64,000 nt of DNA from Larimichthys crocea (Eukaryota; Chordata; Actinopteri; Sciaenidae), in assembly GCF_000972845.2 (NCBI RefSeq), contig NC_040018.1:3329632-3393631 (forward strand). Direction: 5' to 3'. The notes below the pieces were generated by a model that saw nothing but the letters and a program-made list of their open reading frames with translations, did no database searches and was not told where the DNA came from. A program made the translations under genes and the position numbers. This document shows positions 13,561 through 25,000 of the stretch, one piece after another. Every line of letters begins with the position of its first letter. The stretch's first letter is position 1.

Positions 13561-15740
13561 CAAAACAGAATATTAAGTTTCTCTTAAATACTCGAAAATG
13601 TTTACAACTTGGGTTTTATTTTATTTTCAAGTTAAACTGCTGAAATCTGGCGACACGGCGACTTTGCCAACGGCAGCGGGAATACAAACATTTGAATCCT
13701 CAGAAAGGTTGTAAAATGTTTTACCAAACATTGATCTAGTTTTACTTTCGCAGCTTGGTAGTAGTCGTAAAAGGAGAGGAGTTTTTCCTCTGTGTGACTT
13801 TGCTTTACCGGGCAAATTAGGCCACTGCTTCATAAGTGAGCAAATTGGTAAGCTCCACTTATCTTGGCTCGGTCCTCTAGCCTGCGGTCCCCCGTGCCTT
13901 CTGTCTTTTTATATCACTTTTACTTTCCCATCATGCTGCTGGTAGCTGTAGTAGCAGTCTCTTTTATCAGCTAGTGCATATGTCACCACAGGTAGAGCTT
14001 TTTCCTGGCTCTGTGAAGAGAGACACAGCTCCCTGTGCATTTTATTTTATTTTTTTACCTTCTTATAATCAAAGACCTCAATAAAACCAGCAGCGCTGAA
14101 TGTAAATGAGCGTGTCACACTTAGACGATGTTAAATTTGATCGCGGCTGCAATTTACAGCAAAACGTGGAGGAATTACTCGTCTTTCTAACAGTTAAGCT
14201 GTTGTTAAAGGCTGCGAGATGAAAGTTTACCCGGCGTTGCGTGTGTGTGAAGCTGTTGATTTTTAACGGATGGTTTTCACGTTTACGGCTTCGTCTTCCA
14301 CCGATCTGCTTTCCGAACTTAGCTGTAATGTAGTGTGTAAAAAAAAAGGTGATCATTATTGCTTAGAGACATTTAAGAAATGACACGTTCTGTAAAGGTT
14401 TATGCTTTTAATACAAATGTCATTTTAAAATACTACAGAAAAATATGTCATTTATGTGGCGGAGTCATACGGCACGCAGCTTCTTTGTTAGACAATAACT
14501 GCTTCCAGTGAGATCCTGGCTGACTCATTATGGCTCCAAAGAGATTGCAGGTCTTGGGTGACCGACTTCATCACAGCTTAGTTTCCTCTCTGTATTATTT
14601 ATGTGTGGTTATGCTTTTCCTGAAAGCACAATTAGCAGCTAAAAACTGAGAAGAGTTGCCTAGAAACCGAGTGCCTTTTTGCCAGCTGGTGGTCTACAAT
14701 AGATGTCAGGTGTTCCTGTTTGTGTTTTCTGCCTCTCTGTGTTCCTGCGATTTTCTCTGAGCTTCAAAGAGAATGACAGTGTGGTTTTAGTGAAGGTATT
14801 AGGGCCTGTGTGCCGTGTTTGAAAACAATCGGGTAGGCTTTCACGACTTGAAAGGGAATCCAGTCAGTTTACGTCTTTCCTCTCAGTCATCTGGCTGATT
14901 TGAGCCATTTTAGTAATCAAATTAGACGAGGCTCGCACGTTTGTCTCCAATTGAAGCTCAAGGGTAATAACCGTGTTGCTCGGATGCCCTCAATAATAAG
15001 GCTCACCTTAAAAGCCACCCAATGATGTGATTGCGCACCGATAACACAGACTGGGGTTCTTAAATTCATCACGCGACTTCAGAACAGTACAGTCCAGATC
15101 ACAAGTCCCCACATTTGTTTGTAAGGCAGCTCCAGTAAAAAGCAGCTTTGGTTCCCTTTTTGTCCAATTTTCTTAACTGAGTGTCAGTGGTGCTGAAAGA
15201 GGCACCGACCAAAGCCGGCAAGAAGTGTAATCTCCGCTGGCCTTCGACCTCACTAACTCACCAAAGATGTTCACAGGGTTTGCCCCCGGTGTCAAACAGA
15301 ATTACATAATTGAAGCAGGAACACTGAACTCTGCCAACTAATAGCACTTCAGCAAGGATTCCTTTTTACTTTATAATGGCCCCTTGTGTCAGGAAGCATT
15401 ACATTTTCTCTCTTCAAAGACAGATGTTTTCTTTCTTTTGATGTTGAAAATGAGGTTGTATTCCCCACGCTATACCGGGATGGCAGATCTATAGTGATCA
15501 ATGGTTTAACAATTGACAGGGGCTGAGATATAGTGTTTTCAGACGATTATATATATATAATTGATTCTGGTTTCTATAATTCGATTGCCATCTTGATGTG
15601 CCGCAACCTTTGATTTCCAGACTCCTAGTTTAACATTTATAATGTAAAAACATTTAATAAATGGTTTACACTGTAAGTGTATAGTTGTAAATTATCAGTA
15701 ACTCCTGTGGGCACCCAGAGGTGTTGGCTGGTGTTTTAAC

Positions 15741-16146
15741 CACTGACCGTATAAATGATGGACAGCGTAGCCATCACATCACCCACAGGTTTCCGAAGAG
15801 CCGCTTTGAAACTCAGAATCGGTGGCCTGAGGCAGGACAAATGACACCTGGTTGCTCAAAGAAGCAATCTGTAACGATACCCACCTGTCAGTCAAAGCAG
15901 CCCCACTGTTAATTCTGCATAACTTTAAGCCTTAATATAATTTGGACAGGTAAGTTCTATATTAATTCACCCTCAGTACAGTTGTCATGAACGGGGAAAT
16001 TGGCTACAGAGACCAAAACTGTTTTTTGTACCAGGCTGTAAACATGTTTATTTCTGCTGTGAAGTTGGACATTTGAACATGGGGACTTATGGAGATGGCA
16101 CGTTCTGTTGCCAGCCTCCAGTGGACATTTGAGGAACTACAGTCTT
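15741..16146 (+). repeat. dispersed repeat family A, copy 1 (about 400 bp)
   Basis: Shares with the copies at 18210, 19960 and 54613 the ordered words cactga, ggacagcgtag, cacccacctgtca, cataactttaagccttaat, then agagaccaaaactgtttttt, gtaccaggctgtaaacatg, tttatttctgctgtgaagtt and ggggacttatgga, and the end agccagcctc...gaggaact. The 63-codon frame here and the 61-codon frame at 54591 translate similarly (PTCQSK.PH) only because they are copies of the same repeat; neither is a gene. Class unknown. Confidence 0.8.
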
Positions 16147-18209
16147 CAGAAATGTTGAATTGGGTTTAGGGGAGTAAAAGTAAAGCGATGAACCTACTTC
16201 CATTGTCACATCTCAACACAACAGATGTGTGCTTAACAGGCAGTTTGCATGTCACACATGCTCCATTACCCTCAAGGTAGCTTACATGTGTTAGTTTAAA
16301 TTTACATGTGTACGTTTTTTAAATTCATAGTCTTGTCAATTTTAATCTCAATCAACTCCCTACAAAGATACTGTATATAAACACTGCAGCTTCTCTCACC
16401 ACCTCCATTTCCTACAAAAACTAAGACTGAGATGATGAACCCACATGTGCGGTCAATCCAAATGACCTAGTGTGTCGTTATCTGACCTGACTTCAGGACC
16501 CCACTTCCAACTGGGGTTAAACGCAGGTCTTGGATACGAAAGGGTAAACACAGGATCCATTCAGGCATGGGTGTGTCTCCTAATGTTACTACAACAGCTT
16601 GATAACCGACTAGAAAAAGAGTACAAGAAAGAGTACCAAAAAAAAAAAAAGTGGCATTTGAGAAAAGAGAAACTGCTTATGGTGCTTATTGCTGCTACCT
16701 ACTAATGCAGAAAATGCACCAGAGGAAAATGCAATTTTCTGGTTTAGCAGTGATGTGTATTGAAGTACTGTTGCAGACATGATTCTCTGTAGCAGCATGA
16801 AACCATGACCAGAACACGCGTTCATTATCCTTTGTCAAACACTGTGTATGAAAGCGATAGCATCGATAGCTGGTTGAACATGACCAGTCTGATGGTTTAC
16901 TGTGGGTTTATTGCTGCCTAATGACCCGTGATCATCGACAATCGGCGTTTGGCTCCCTCAGATTTCCTTTTTGTTTTCATTGTTTTATCACAATCATGAT
17001 TAACAAGCTTGTTTTCATATAAAACAAACTAGACTGGAGCAAATGAAATTACATAACAAATCATCATTTATTGTGACATTAATGGTCATTTTTATAGTTT
17101 CCACATCTCCATTTTAGCAAGTTCAATACTGAGTAAGTTGTGGAAGCATTTCAGTGGTTGTAAGAGTGAAGTTACACTTGCCTCGCTGACTTAAACGTGG
17201 TGTACAATGAAAGATTGGATGTATAATTTGGTTATCTATATTCTAGCTCCGCACCGCCCACTTGAGTACCGGTTGAGACAGGTGTCTCTGTATGACACTG
17301 CAGCGTAATCCTTTCGTAATCCTCGCCCAAGCTCAGTGCTCAGTTTCTTAATCCCAACTCTAATAAACAAGTTAAAGCTGAAGTTAATGTGTCCAGTACA
17401 AAAAGTGCAGCATGTGTCTGACTGTCTGCCACGGGCAAAGTTGTGCACAGTCCCCCTCCCCCCATTTTCTTTCAGCACCGTGAGGTATGCTCAACATCAA
17501 TCCAAAAGATTCATAGGATTTTTGTCAGTCAGTCAAACATTATTCTTGCCAGTGTGGCTTTCTCAAGAAGTTGGCATGGGGTTTCAGTTAAGAGAAGGTT
17601 TGCGTGACAGTCAGGCATTGTGGTTATGTGGGGAGATTTTTCAAATCCGTTTGTAAAGTCTTGCAAGGAGGGAAGAAATCACGGAATTTGGCATCGGCTG
17701 AGCAGCGGGTAGAGCCTTGTGTAATCTGACAAGTTGTGCAGTGCAGTCGCATGTGGGTATTTTTTTTCTCCTGAAACCGCGGACAAGAAGTCAGGCATTT
17801 CACTGTGTGGGTTTACATTCTGCACCCCCACAGTCAAAGTCCTTTTGTTCACTCATCCATTGATAGAACTTGGAAATAGAGCGCCACTGTTCGTACACGC
17901 TGTACACTGGTCCCATTTCTACTGTGATCCTATTCAAATTAGAGAATAGTTGGCGTTGGACTGGCCTGTGACAATTGAAACAGTATAATTCTCCTGTTTT
18001 TATAGCTTGCTTGGTAACAGGATTTAAAGTGAAATAGTCAGTGATCATCCAAGCGAGACAGAGCTGTGAAATTCATCAAGATGATTTGAATCATAGAGAT
18101 TATTAACCTTGGGGATATAGGGGTGGAATTGTTCTGGGAATCGCCAGCTTTCGGTGGTTTTAAGACAAATAATTGGAAAGATTTAGAGCCTATCGAAGCT
18201 CAAAATCTG

Positions 18210-18598
18210 TGGTATTGGCTGCCGCCATGTTGGTAGTTGTGCCTCTTCCGCCTAAATCAGCAAAGACGTGGATTATTGGTGGACCTGAGGTGTGCTGAAT
18301 GACGCCGGAGAGCTCAACCAAGTCATCTGAAATGGCACCTACCTGTCAATTAAAGGGGCCACGCTGTATATTAAGCATAACTTTAAGCCTTAATATAATT
18401 TGAGCAGGTCAGTTTAAAAAAAGAAAATGACCTTCCCCGGGGAAATTATCTATAGAGACCAAAACTGTTTTTTGTACCAGACTGTAAACATGTTTATTAC
18501 TGCTGTGAAGTTGGACATTTTCACATGGGGACTTATGGAGATTGACTCGTTCTGTAGCCAGCCTCAAGTGGAGGTTTGAGGAACTGCAGTTTTTTTGG
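18210..18598 (+). repeat. dispersed repeat family A, copy 2
   Basis: Contains ggcacctacctgtcaatta, cataactttaagccttaat, agagaccaaaactgtttttt, gtaccagactgtaaacatg and ggggacttatggagattgac and ends gaggaactgcagttt. Same orientation as copy 1. Confidence 0.8.
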
Positions 18599-18769
18599 AT
18601 TCACAGCAATGAAAATGAAATAATGAATACAACACTTCTGTTATTAAATCTATAAAGAACAGGTTTTTTAGCCTCCTGTAATCTTAATTTTTGGATTTAT
18701 AATTCATCACCTGGTTGTTACAAGTGCATTTTGTTTGAGAATCTCTGGCAATTAGGGCTGTAGTAGTGT

Positions 18770-18990
18770 CAAGGCTGGAGCTGCAATAATTAGTTGGACA
18801 GAAAATTAATTGGGAACTAAGGGATTAATCATTTGAGTTATTTTTTAAGCAGAAATGGACAAAATTGTCTGGTTGCAGCATCTCCAAAGTGGGTATATGC
18901 TGGTTTTGTCATTGTTAACCGAATATCTTTGGATATTGGACTGTTGGTTGGACCACTGGGACACTGGACACTTCTTTCTAGACCTACACA
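18770..18990. repeat. GATTAATCG-type dispersed repeat, copy
   Basis: ctggagctgcaataattagt, ggacagaaaattaattggga, gggattaatcatttgagtta, then ggttgcagcatctccaaa and atatctttggatattggact. Same word order as the other copies; poorly conserved. Confidence 0.5.
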
Positions 18991-19959
18991 ACACTTCAAA
19001 GTTTAATGAGTATTAATAAGCCAAAAGAAATGAGAACATTAATAATGTGACTCTAATGATACGAGCCTTCGACTCAACCAAACTGTTTCGTTAAGGGAAG
19101 AAGGATATTTCCGTGCCATTATTATGTCACCTAACTCTGTCTCAAAATACCCGAAATGTCAGTTCCCGAAATGTCGACACAAACAGTTTGAGTTTGAGGA
19201 GCCGAGTCAATTTAGTAGAGGCTCTGCATGAACCTGTTTGCACCTTTCACCGTTCGCTGTCACTCTGAAGGAGAGTTTGATGTGTGGTCTTGTCTGTGGT
19301 TCTCTGTGTCTCCATAAGGCCCAGGAACAGTGTGTGGTGACAGCTCGGGTGATTACCTGTCCTGTCTCATTCACTCAGCCGGCCTGCAGCTTGGCCCTAT
19401 CATGCATCAGAAACTGACACACAGTGATTACGATGTCGTTAGGCCTGACTCTCTGCCGCTTCTCCACACACATTAATTTGCTGTTTCTCTGAGCACCAGA
19501 AGAAACTGGCTATCCACGCTCATTTCTGTAAACCATGAAATATGAAGCTTCTGTGATGACAAGACTGGAGCTAATATTAAATTTCACCAGGGACTAATGT
19601 TTGGTTTTCAAAGCACTCGGTTCATCACGGATTCAGATTTCTCATTCTTTTATTCATCTCAAACGTCTCTCACAGCGTAATTTGTGGCGGTATCGCTCTC
19701 TGATAATTTGGTTTGAACATCATGATCAATCACAGCATTTTTTTTATTAATCTTAAATAATGTAATCAAAAAAAATTCTATCTAAAGTATTGTTCACCTC
19801 GGGTCGAAATGTACCAAAATAACACAGATCATATATTTTAGACGTATGTCTTAAAAGTGAAGAAAATGCTAATGTTTCCTATCCACCTTCCTGGTGTCGT
19901 TTATGTACTAATTTGTAGGTTGCTATAGCAAAGCTAGTCTTGCCTATGCAGAAGTGCCA

Positions 19960-20105
19960 AAAACTGCAGTTCCTCAAACGGCCACTTGAGGCTGGCTACA
20001 GAACGAGTCAGTCTCCATAAGTCCCCATGTTCAAATGTCCAACTTCACAGCAGAAATAAACATGTTTACAGCCTGGTACAAAAAACTGTTTTGGTCTCAT
20101 TCAGC
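19960..20105 (-). repeat. dispersed repeat family A, copy 3 (partial, inverted)
   Basis: Reverse complement of the 3' third of the family: aaaactgcagttcctcaaac, gaggctggctacagaacgag, tccataagtccccatgttc, aacatgtttacagcctggta and aaaaactgttttggtctc. It is only about 1.4 kb from the directly oriented copy 2, so the two could pair as an inverted repeat in the pre-mRNA. Confidence 0.8.
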
Positions 20106-20624
20106 CCGCTTCGATTTTTAGATTAGCCAGGAAGCGTAAGATGTAAGAGATCTGAGATTTCTTTCAAAATACATTAATACAAAGTACATGTTGGAATAGT
20201 TGCTGAAAACATGTGAAAAGACTGAATGATATATTACTGAAATGTGAAGTTGGAGGTTGAAACTGTTTTACACCAGTTTTCAGTCCAGGATTTTGTGGGC
20301 GTTCCTTAAAGGGTGGCTCGATGACACCCTGAATATACCCCCTGCACCCCTAGCAGAGAGATGGAGAATAATTTATCTCACTGTTTCAGAGTTAATCTTG
20401 TCATTTTTTGAACTCATCTGATACATTTCTGTCGCTTCAAAATTTCTGCTTGACTGACTGGAGCTGAGAATACTGCTCATTTTTACCCAATTTTGACACA
20501 CAATTTCATAAAGTTGTTCATATTTTTAGTCATTCAATTTCCTCTTTGATATGACAAACTCAAAATATATTTATTTTTACTTTACACAGTCTTTTAGCTT
20601 CAAAACAGCGCTTCTAATTAGTAT

Positions 20625-20770
20625 GCAGGCTAATGGGAATGTTTACAGGTATTTGGCAGTAAAGATTTATCGCCTGGGAACCATGAATGTATCAAGTGTA
20701 TGCTGAGATATTTCTCAGGATAAATAAAAGAAAATGCTGGTGGCACTAGAGGAAAAGTATCAGCAATAGC
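20625..20770 (+). repeat. fragment of the repeat seen at 13060-13560
   Basis: gcaggctaatgggaatgttt, acaggtatttggcagtaaag, ggtggcactagaggaaaagt. Fragment in the opposite orientation to 13060-13560. Confidence 0.45.
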
Positions 20771-21826
20771 AGGACCATAAATTTAAGTAGTAACAGTAGT
20801 TATAGTAGTTGTAAAACTAAGCTGTAACTTCGATATATGCAGTGATGAGTAGTTTTAGGTCTCCACATCATACTCAGTTTGGATCAGCGAGTAGATTAGA
20901 ACAATTATTTAAAGGGTGTACAGGCTTATAATCAAATGTGTCACTTGCTATTTTGTCTTTGAAGTCTAATTGGATCCAGCATTGGCAGCATATTCCCGAG
21001 CACCGAGTGGTTTATGCCCAATTAATAAATGTGTGTTACTGGCTGCAGCGTGGCATTCCTCCTGCAGTTCAGTGCTAATGATTCGGAGCGCTTTAGTGTC
21101 GACTGCTTTGAATGAAGCACACTAAGCCTGGTGTCACTGTAGCCTTTAAATCACCATCAGTCTTCCTCTCCCTATCTGTCTCTTTTCCGCCTACACACCT
21201 TTCTACCGCCAGTTCTCTCTCTCTCTTCCCCTCAGCGGCTCTCCATTGCCGCCCTCCCTTCCCGTTCTTTTCATTTTCGTTTTCCATGTAGGCCCACCGT
21301 CTCTTCATTGCTGTCACAGTGTGTCAGAACAGGTGGAATCAATTACTGACCCTCGGCAGCCCGCTCCCCTACCACAACTAGCTTTTTAATTGAGGGAATT
21401 AATGAGTGATCAGCCTGTGAGATGATTTGGTGTCACGGATCTCGCTTCGGCTGTGTGTGAGGGAGGAAAAAGCTGGGGGAGGGATTGTTTGACCAATCCT
21501 GCATAACTAATTCTGTCCTTCCACAGAGGCAGTTGAAGTAGTTCACATGTCCCTCCATGCCTTCGCTTCCTGCTAATCACTTCTACGGTTGACAGTGCAA
21601 CGTATATTACAACACTAAATGCTGCTTCACTCTTTTAGTGATTAAGACCGCTTTCAGGGGCCACTGCCATACCGGGATGACTTCTGTGCGCTCAGCACTT
21701 TAACTTCCCCTCAGTGTGGCATCCGTTGGCTGTATAACATCTGCTCTGTATGTGTTTATACAATGGTTCTGAAGTGTCTCATGTGTTTCTCTCTCTCTCT
21801 CAACCCCCCACTTTTTTTCTTCACAG

Positions 21827-22052
21827 ATGGAATCTCCTGTTTCCACGCCAGCCCCTCCTCCCCTCCACCTCCTGGCCACAGTAGGCAACAGTGAGATTGC
21901 CTCGCCATGTGAGCAGATAATGGTGCGCACACGCTCGGTGGCGGTGAACACATCCGACGTGGCGCTGGCGACCGAACCTGAGTGCTTGGGGCCTTGCGAG
22001 CCCGGTACCAGTGTCAATCTCGAAGGCATCGTGTGGCAGGAAACTGAAGACG
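21827..22052 (+). CDS. znf609: znf609 coding exon: MESPVST / [11 protein letters not shown] segment
   Basis: Acceptor is a pyrimidine-rich tract ending ttcttcacag; donor is GACG|gtaagt. It encodes window residues 1-75 plus the first base of a Gly codon. The residues [28 protein letters not shown] and [13 protein letters not shown] match ZNF609 almost residue for residue, while the stretch after MESPVSTP is diverged. The first codon is ATG, but in the family this Met is internal (it follows ...KSEK), so the exon is entered in phase 0 from an upstream exon and ATG here is not the gene's start. The next exon lies 11.9 kb away. Confidence 0.93.
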
Positions 22053-25000
22053 GTAAGTGACTTGGTTTAACGTGCTGTTTAATCGGGGATTCGAATCAGA
22101 TTCAAAACCGAATCAATCCACTGAATCACAATATGAAACGTGAAGCTAACTCATGTTGATGGTCACTGACAGAACAAATAAAGGACAGAAAAGTGTGTGG
22201 ATTGTGGAGCAACACAGCCTTTTATTAAAAAATATTATGACACTTCATACAAAAAGAATACACTGTTAAAAAAAGACTTTTACGGTGAAAAAATCGCATA
22301 TTTCATGGCCAAAGCTTTAATTAAACGCCATCTTAAGGGAATTTATGCAGAATAAAGTAGTATTTTATGTTCAAGACTGTTAATTGTACAATAAGATACT
22401 GTAATATTTAATGGCAAAACCTGCATTCGTTGAGTCATCTCAATTATATGGCATCAGTGTTTCTTTTGATGAAAAAGCTTTTATTTATACGGTAAAATAT
22501 GGAATAAAACGCCAACATTAACCATAAAATCAGCAGTAATAACATGCTTTTACCGTAATATTAGAAAGAGCTTGAGTCTGTTTTTTTTATACAGTGTATT
22601 AGAAGTGTATTACATGTAGCTGTAAAAATGCAGCGATTACCTTCTTGAACCTTTTTGGTGTGCAGATATTTTGAAATGGGTCGCTAAAATGGAGGTCAAA
22701 GACTTCCCACAATGCATTAGGTTGTTTTCCTAATCTGAGTTTGGTAGCAAAGTGATGCAGCGTGCAAAGAATCGCCGACTCCCCAGTGAGGAATTAATGT
22801 AAAACAACGCAGTCCTGGATTTAGGCGTGAAAGCAAATTAGCTGCAAACACATTGGATTGTTTGTTTTTGTGTTTTTTTCTTTACATACTCAGTGTGGTT
22901 GCATTAAATACATCAAAGAGTCATTGGTATGTCGAGGCTTTAGCGAAGCTTCTGTCGTTTAAAAAAATGATCATCTTACTGTCGTTGCCATACATATTTT
23001 GCCTGTTAGAATGTAATTGGATATGCTCTGACTGCCTCAGGAGCTGGTGGTGGAGGTACTAATGTGTGCTTTAGCAGCAACACATGCTGCATAATATTGC
23101 CAACGAGAATAGTAGTTCTTAGGTGGCCTTGATTTGTTTTTTTGCTCGGGAGTATGCAGACAGGAGATATCTGCTCTCCACAACAACATGCCTCATAACA
23201 CAAAGCATTTTTTTTTTTGTGCATGCGTGCCAGTCGGGAATAGAGCTGGCTCCTCTCCTGCGGTGCAGTCCGAGTGAAATCTTAGACTCACTCAATTTTC
23301 CTCCCTTTGATCGAAACCGCATTCAGCTTATTTAATTTTAAGATGTATCACTAGCGCTATCAGGTTCTGCTGGGTCTAGAAAAACTGCCCTCTTTTTTCT
23401 TTTTTTTTTGGTATGTGTGTCGTGCATGTGAAATAATGCAAACACCTAATCTTCAAAGCAGCTCGCGCTCAGTTGCTCTGCAGGCATGCTGAGTACAAAT
23501 CGCCCACACATCGACACTGCTGCATGTTGGTTCACTTGGAGGAACTGAAACAGAAAAAAAAGGTCCCTACCTCATCAACATTCCCAAAGCACAGTCCCAG
23601 CTATTGAGTGGCTCCCCCACCACCACCACCTCTCTCTATCTCTCTCTCTCTCTCTCTCCCTCCTCCCTTTTTTTGATTTTTGCTCCAGCCCTGGGCTGTG
23701 TCTGATTCACCCCTGTTCTCCTCTCTATTGCAACTCTTTTCTGTTACCAAGCATCCAGCCAGCCACCCCTTGACTCTGTTTCCAAGCAAACCAAGGGAGA
23801 GTGAGTGCAAGGCAGGGGGTTGGGGGTCGGGCGGATAGAGGGGATGGGGGTAGACAAGGCTACTTCTGTTAGTGACACAAACATGGCTCAGTGCCAACAC
23901 CAGTACTATGTTTGTGCTCCCTCATTCTCTGCCTCCCACAGAGTGACTGACCCCCCCCCCCTCTCGCCCTACCCCCTTCCCTTCCCTCGTCCAAGTCTGT
24001 CCTTTGCCTGCACTCACTCTCTCAAAGCTGCTATTTTGGCTGAAAAGGTAGTGGTTTGGCCTGATGGGGCTGTGTTTTCTTCTGAATCTACTCTATCTGG
24101 CGCAGTGGGGAAGGGGACTGGTGGGAGCTTTTTAGTGGATTTAAAAGTGGTATGATGGAGAGAGGAATAAAGGCACTTTGCAGGTGTAGAGAACAGGTTG
24201 TTATCGCCATCAGAGCTGTGAGGCCAGTAGGGTTTCCAGAAATGAGCACATTTCAGTCTCTTTGAAACCTGTTTCTTATCTCGGACAAAACCTCTATCGG
24301 ATTGGAAAATCAAGTGGTAACGGAGGAAGAGATATCATTGATAACTGCACCTAAGAAGTGTCCCTCAGTTGTCTTAACATGACTGTATCAGCTGTGTTGG
24401 TGTGTGCCGGTCGTGGATCCTTACCAGATGTCATTTTTAGCTGTCATAAATATAAAGACTGAACCCGGGCTGGCTATCTAAGTAACCATTTCTCAATAGC
24501 CTCCATTGTATTACACTTTGCACACTACATTAAGCAACACAAAGATGTGTATTCCTGCTACATCATTTTAATGGTACGAGCTCCTAACAACCCACTGGCT
24601 AGTTTTAAAATGAAAGAGACCCAGATGCTGCTTACTTCAAACTGCACTGCCATTCTGCTGTTTTTTTCCCTGAGAGACCTATGAAAGCATTCTCTCATTG
24701 TGGGGCAACTGAGCAAATGGGAACCAAATGAGGAAATCAAGCAAATCCAGGCAGAGTACCAGGGAAGAGTAACAAACAAGAGGCCCCAAAGACATAGCAG
24801 AGGCATCCTGATTAGCAGTGAAGTTGAGCAGCCCTCCCCCCTGCCCCCCTCTACACTTCTCTGCATGACAAGTCTCATACAGAGCTGTTTAGGCATGCAC
24901 TGTGTGTGTGCGCTCGTTTCATTTAGCATGCCAACCAACAGCTGCTTCATCACCTCCGCCTTTCGGCCTTGTGGGAGTAAATGAACAACAGGCTCTCAGT

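Larger units (their letters stand above)
1..21826 (+). other. znf609: znf609 intron upstream of the MESPVST exon (5' end outside window)
   Basis: No frame resembling the N-terminal ZNF609 exon (family start MSLSSGASGG..., about 250 codons) is found, so this whole stretch is intronic. Its open frames are short, in mixed frames, and start inside simple or dispersed repeats. Repeat copies at 2580-3390, 5021-5561, 8981-9673, 12000-12215, 13060-13560, 15741-16146, 18210-18598, 18770-18990, 19960-20105 and 20625-20770 are listed separately. The rest (for example 1-2580, 3390-5020, 5562-8980, 9674-12000, 13560-15740) shows nothing I can name beyond AT-rich sequence, purine-rich tracts (1650-1770) and a 28-base poly-T (11001-11028). 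Intronic enhancers may exist but cannot be recognised without comparison to another species. Confidence 0.8.

Noticed and set aside
15721..15912. 63-codon frame similar in translation to the one at 54591-54776
   Set aside because: The similarity is due to both lying in copies of dispersed repeat family A, not to a conserved peptide.
23601..24155. Overlapping 99- to 131-codon frames around a CT microsatellite
   Set aside because: Products are simple-sequence translations ([16 protein letters not shown]); no protein resemblance.
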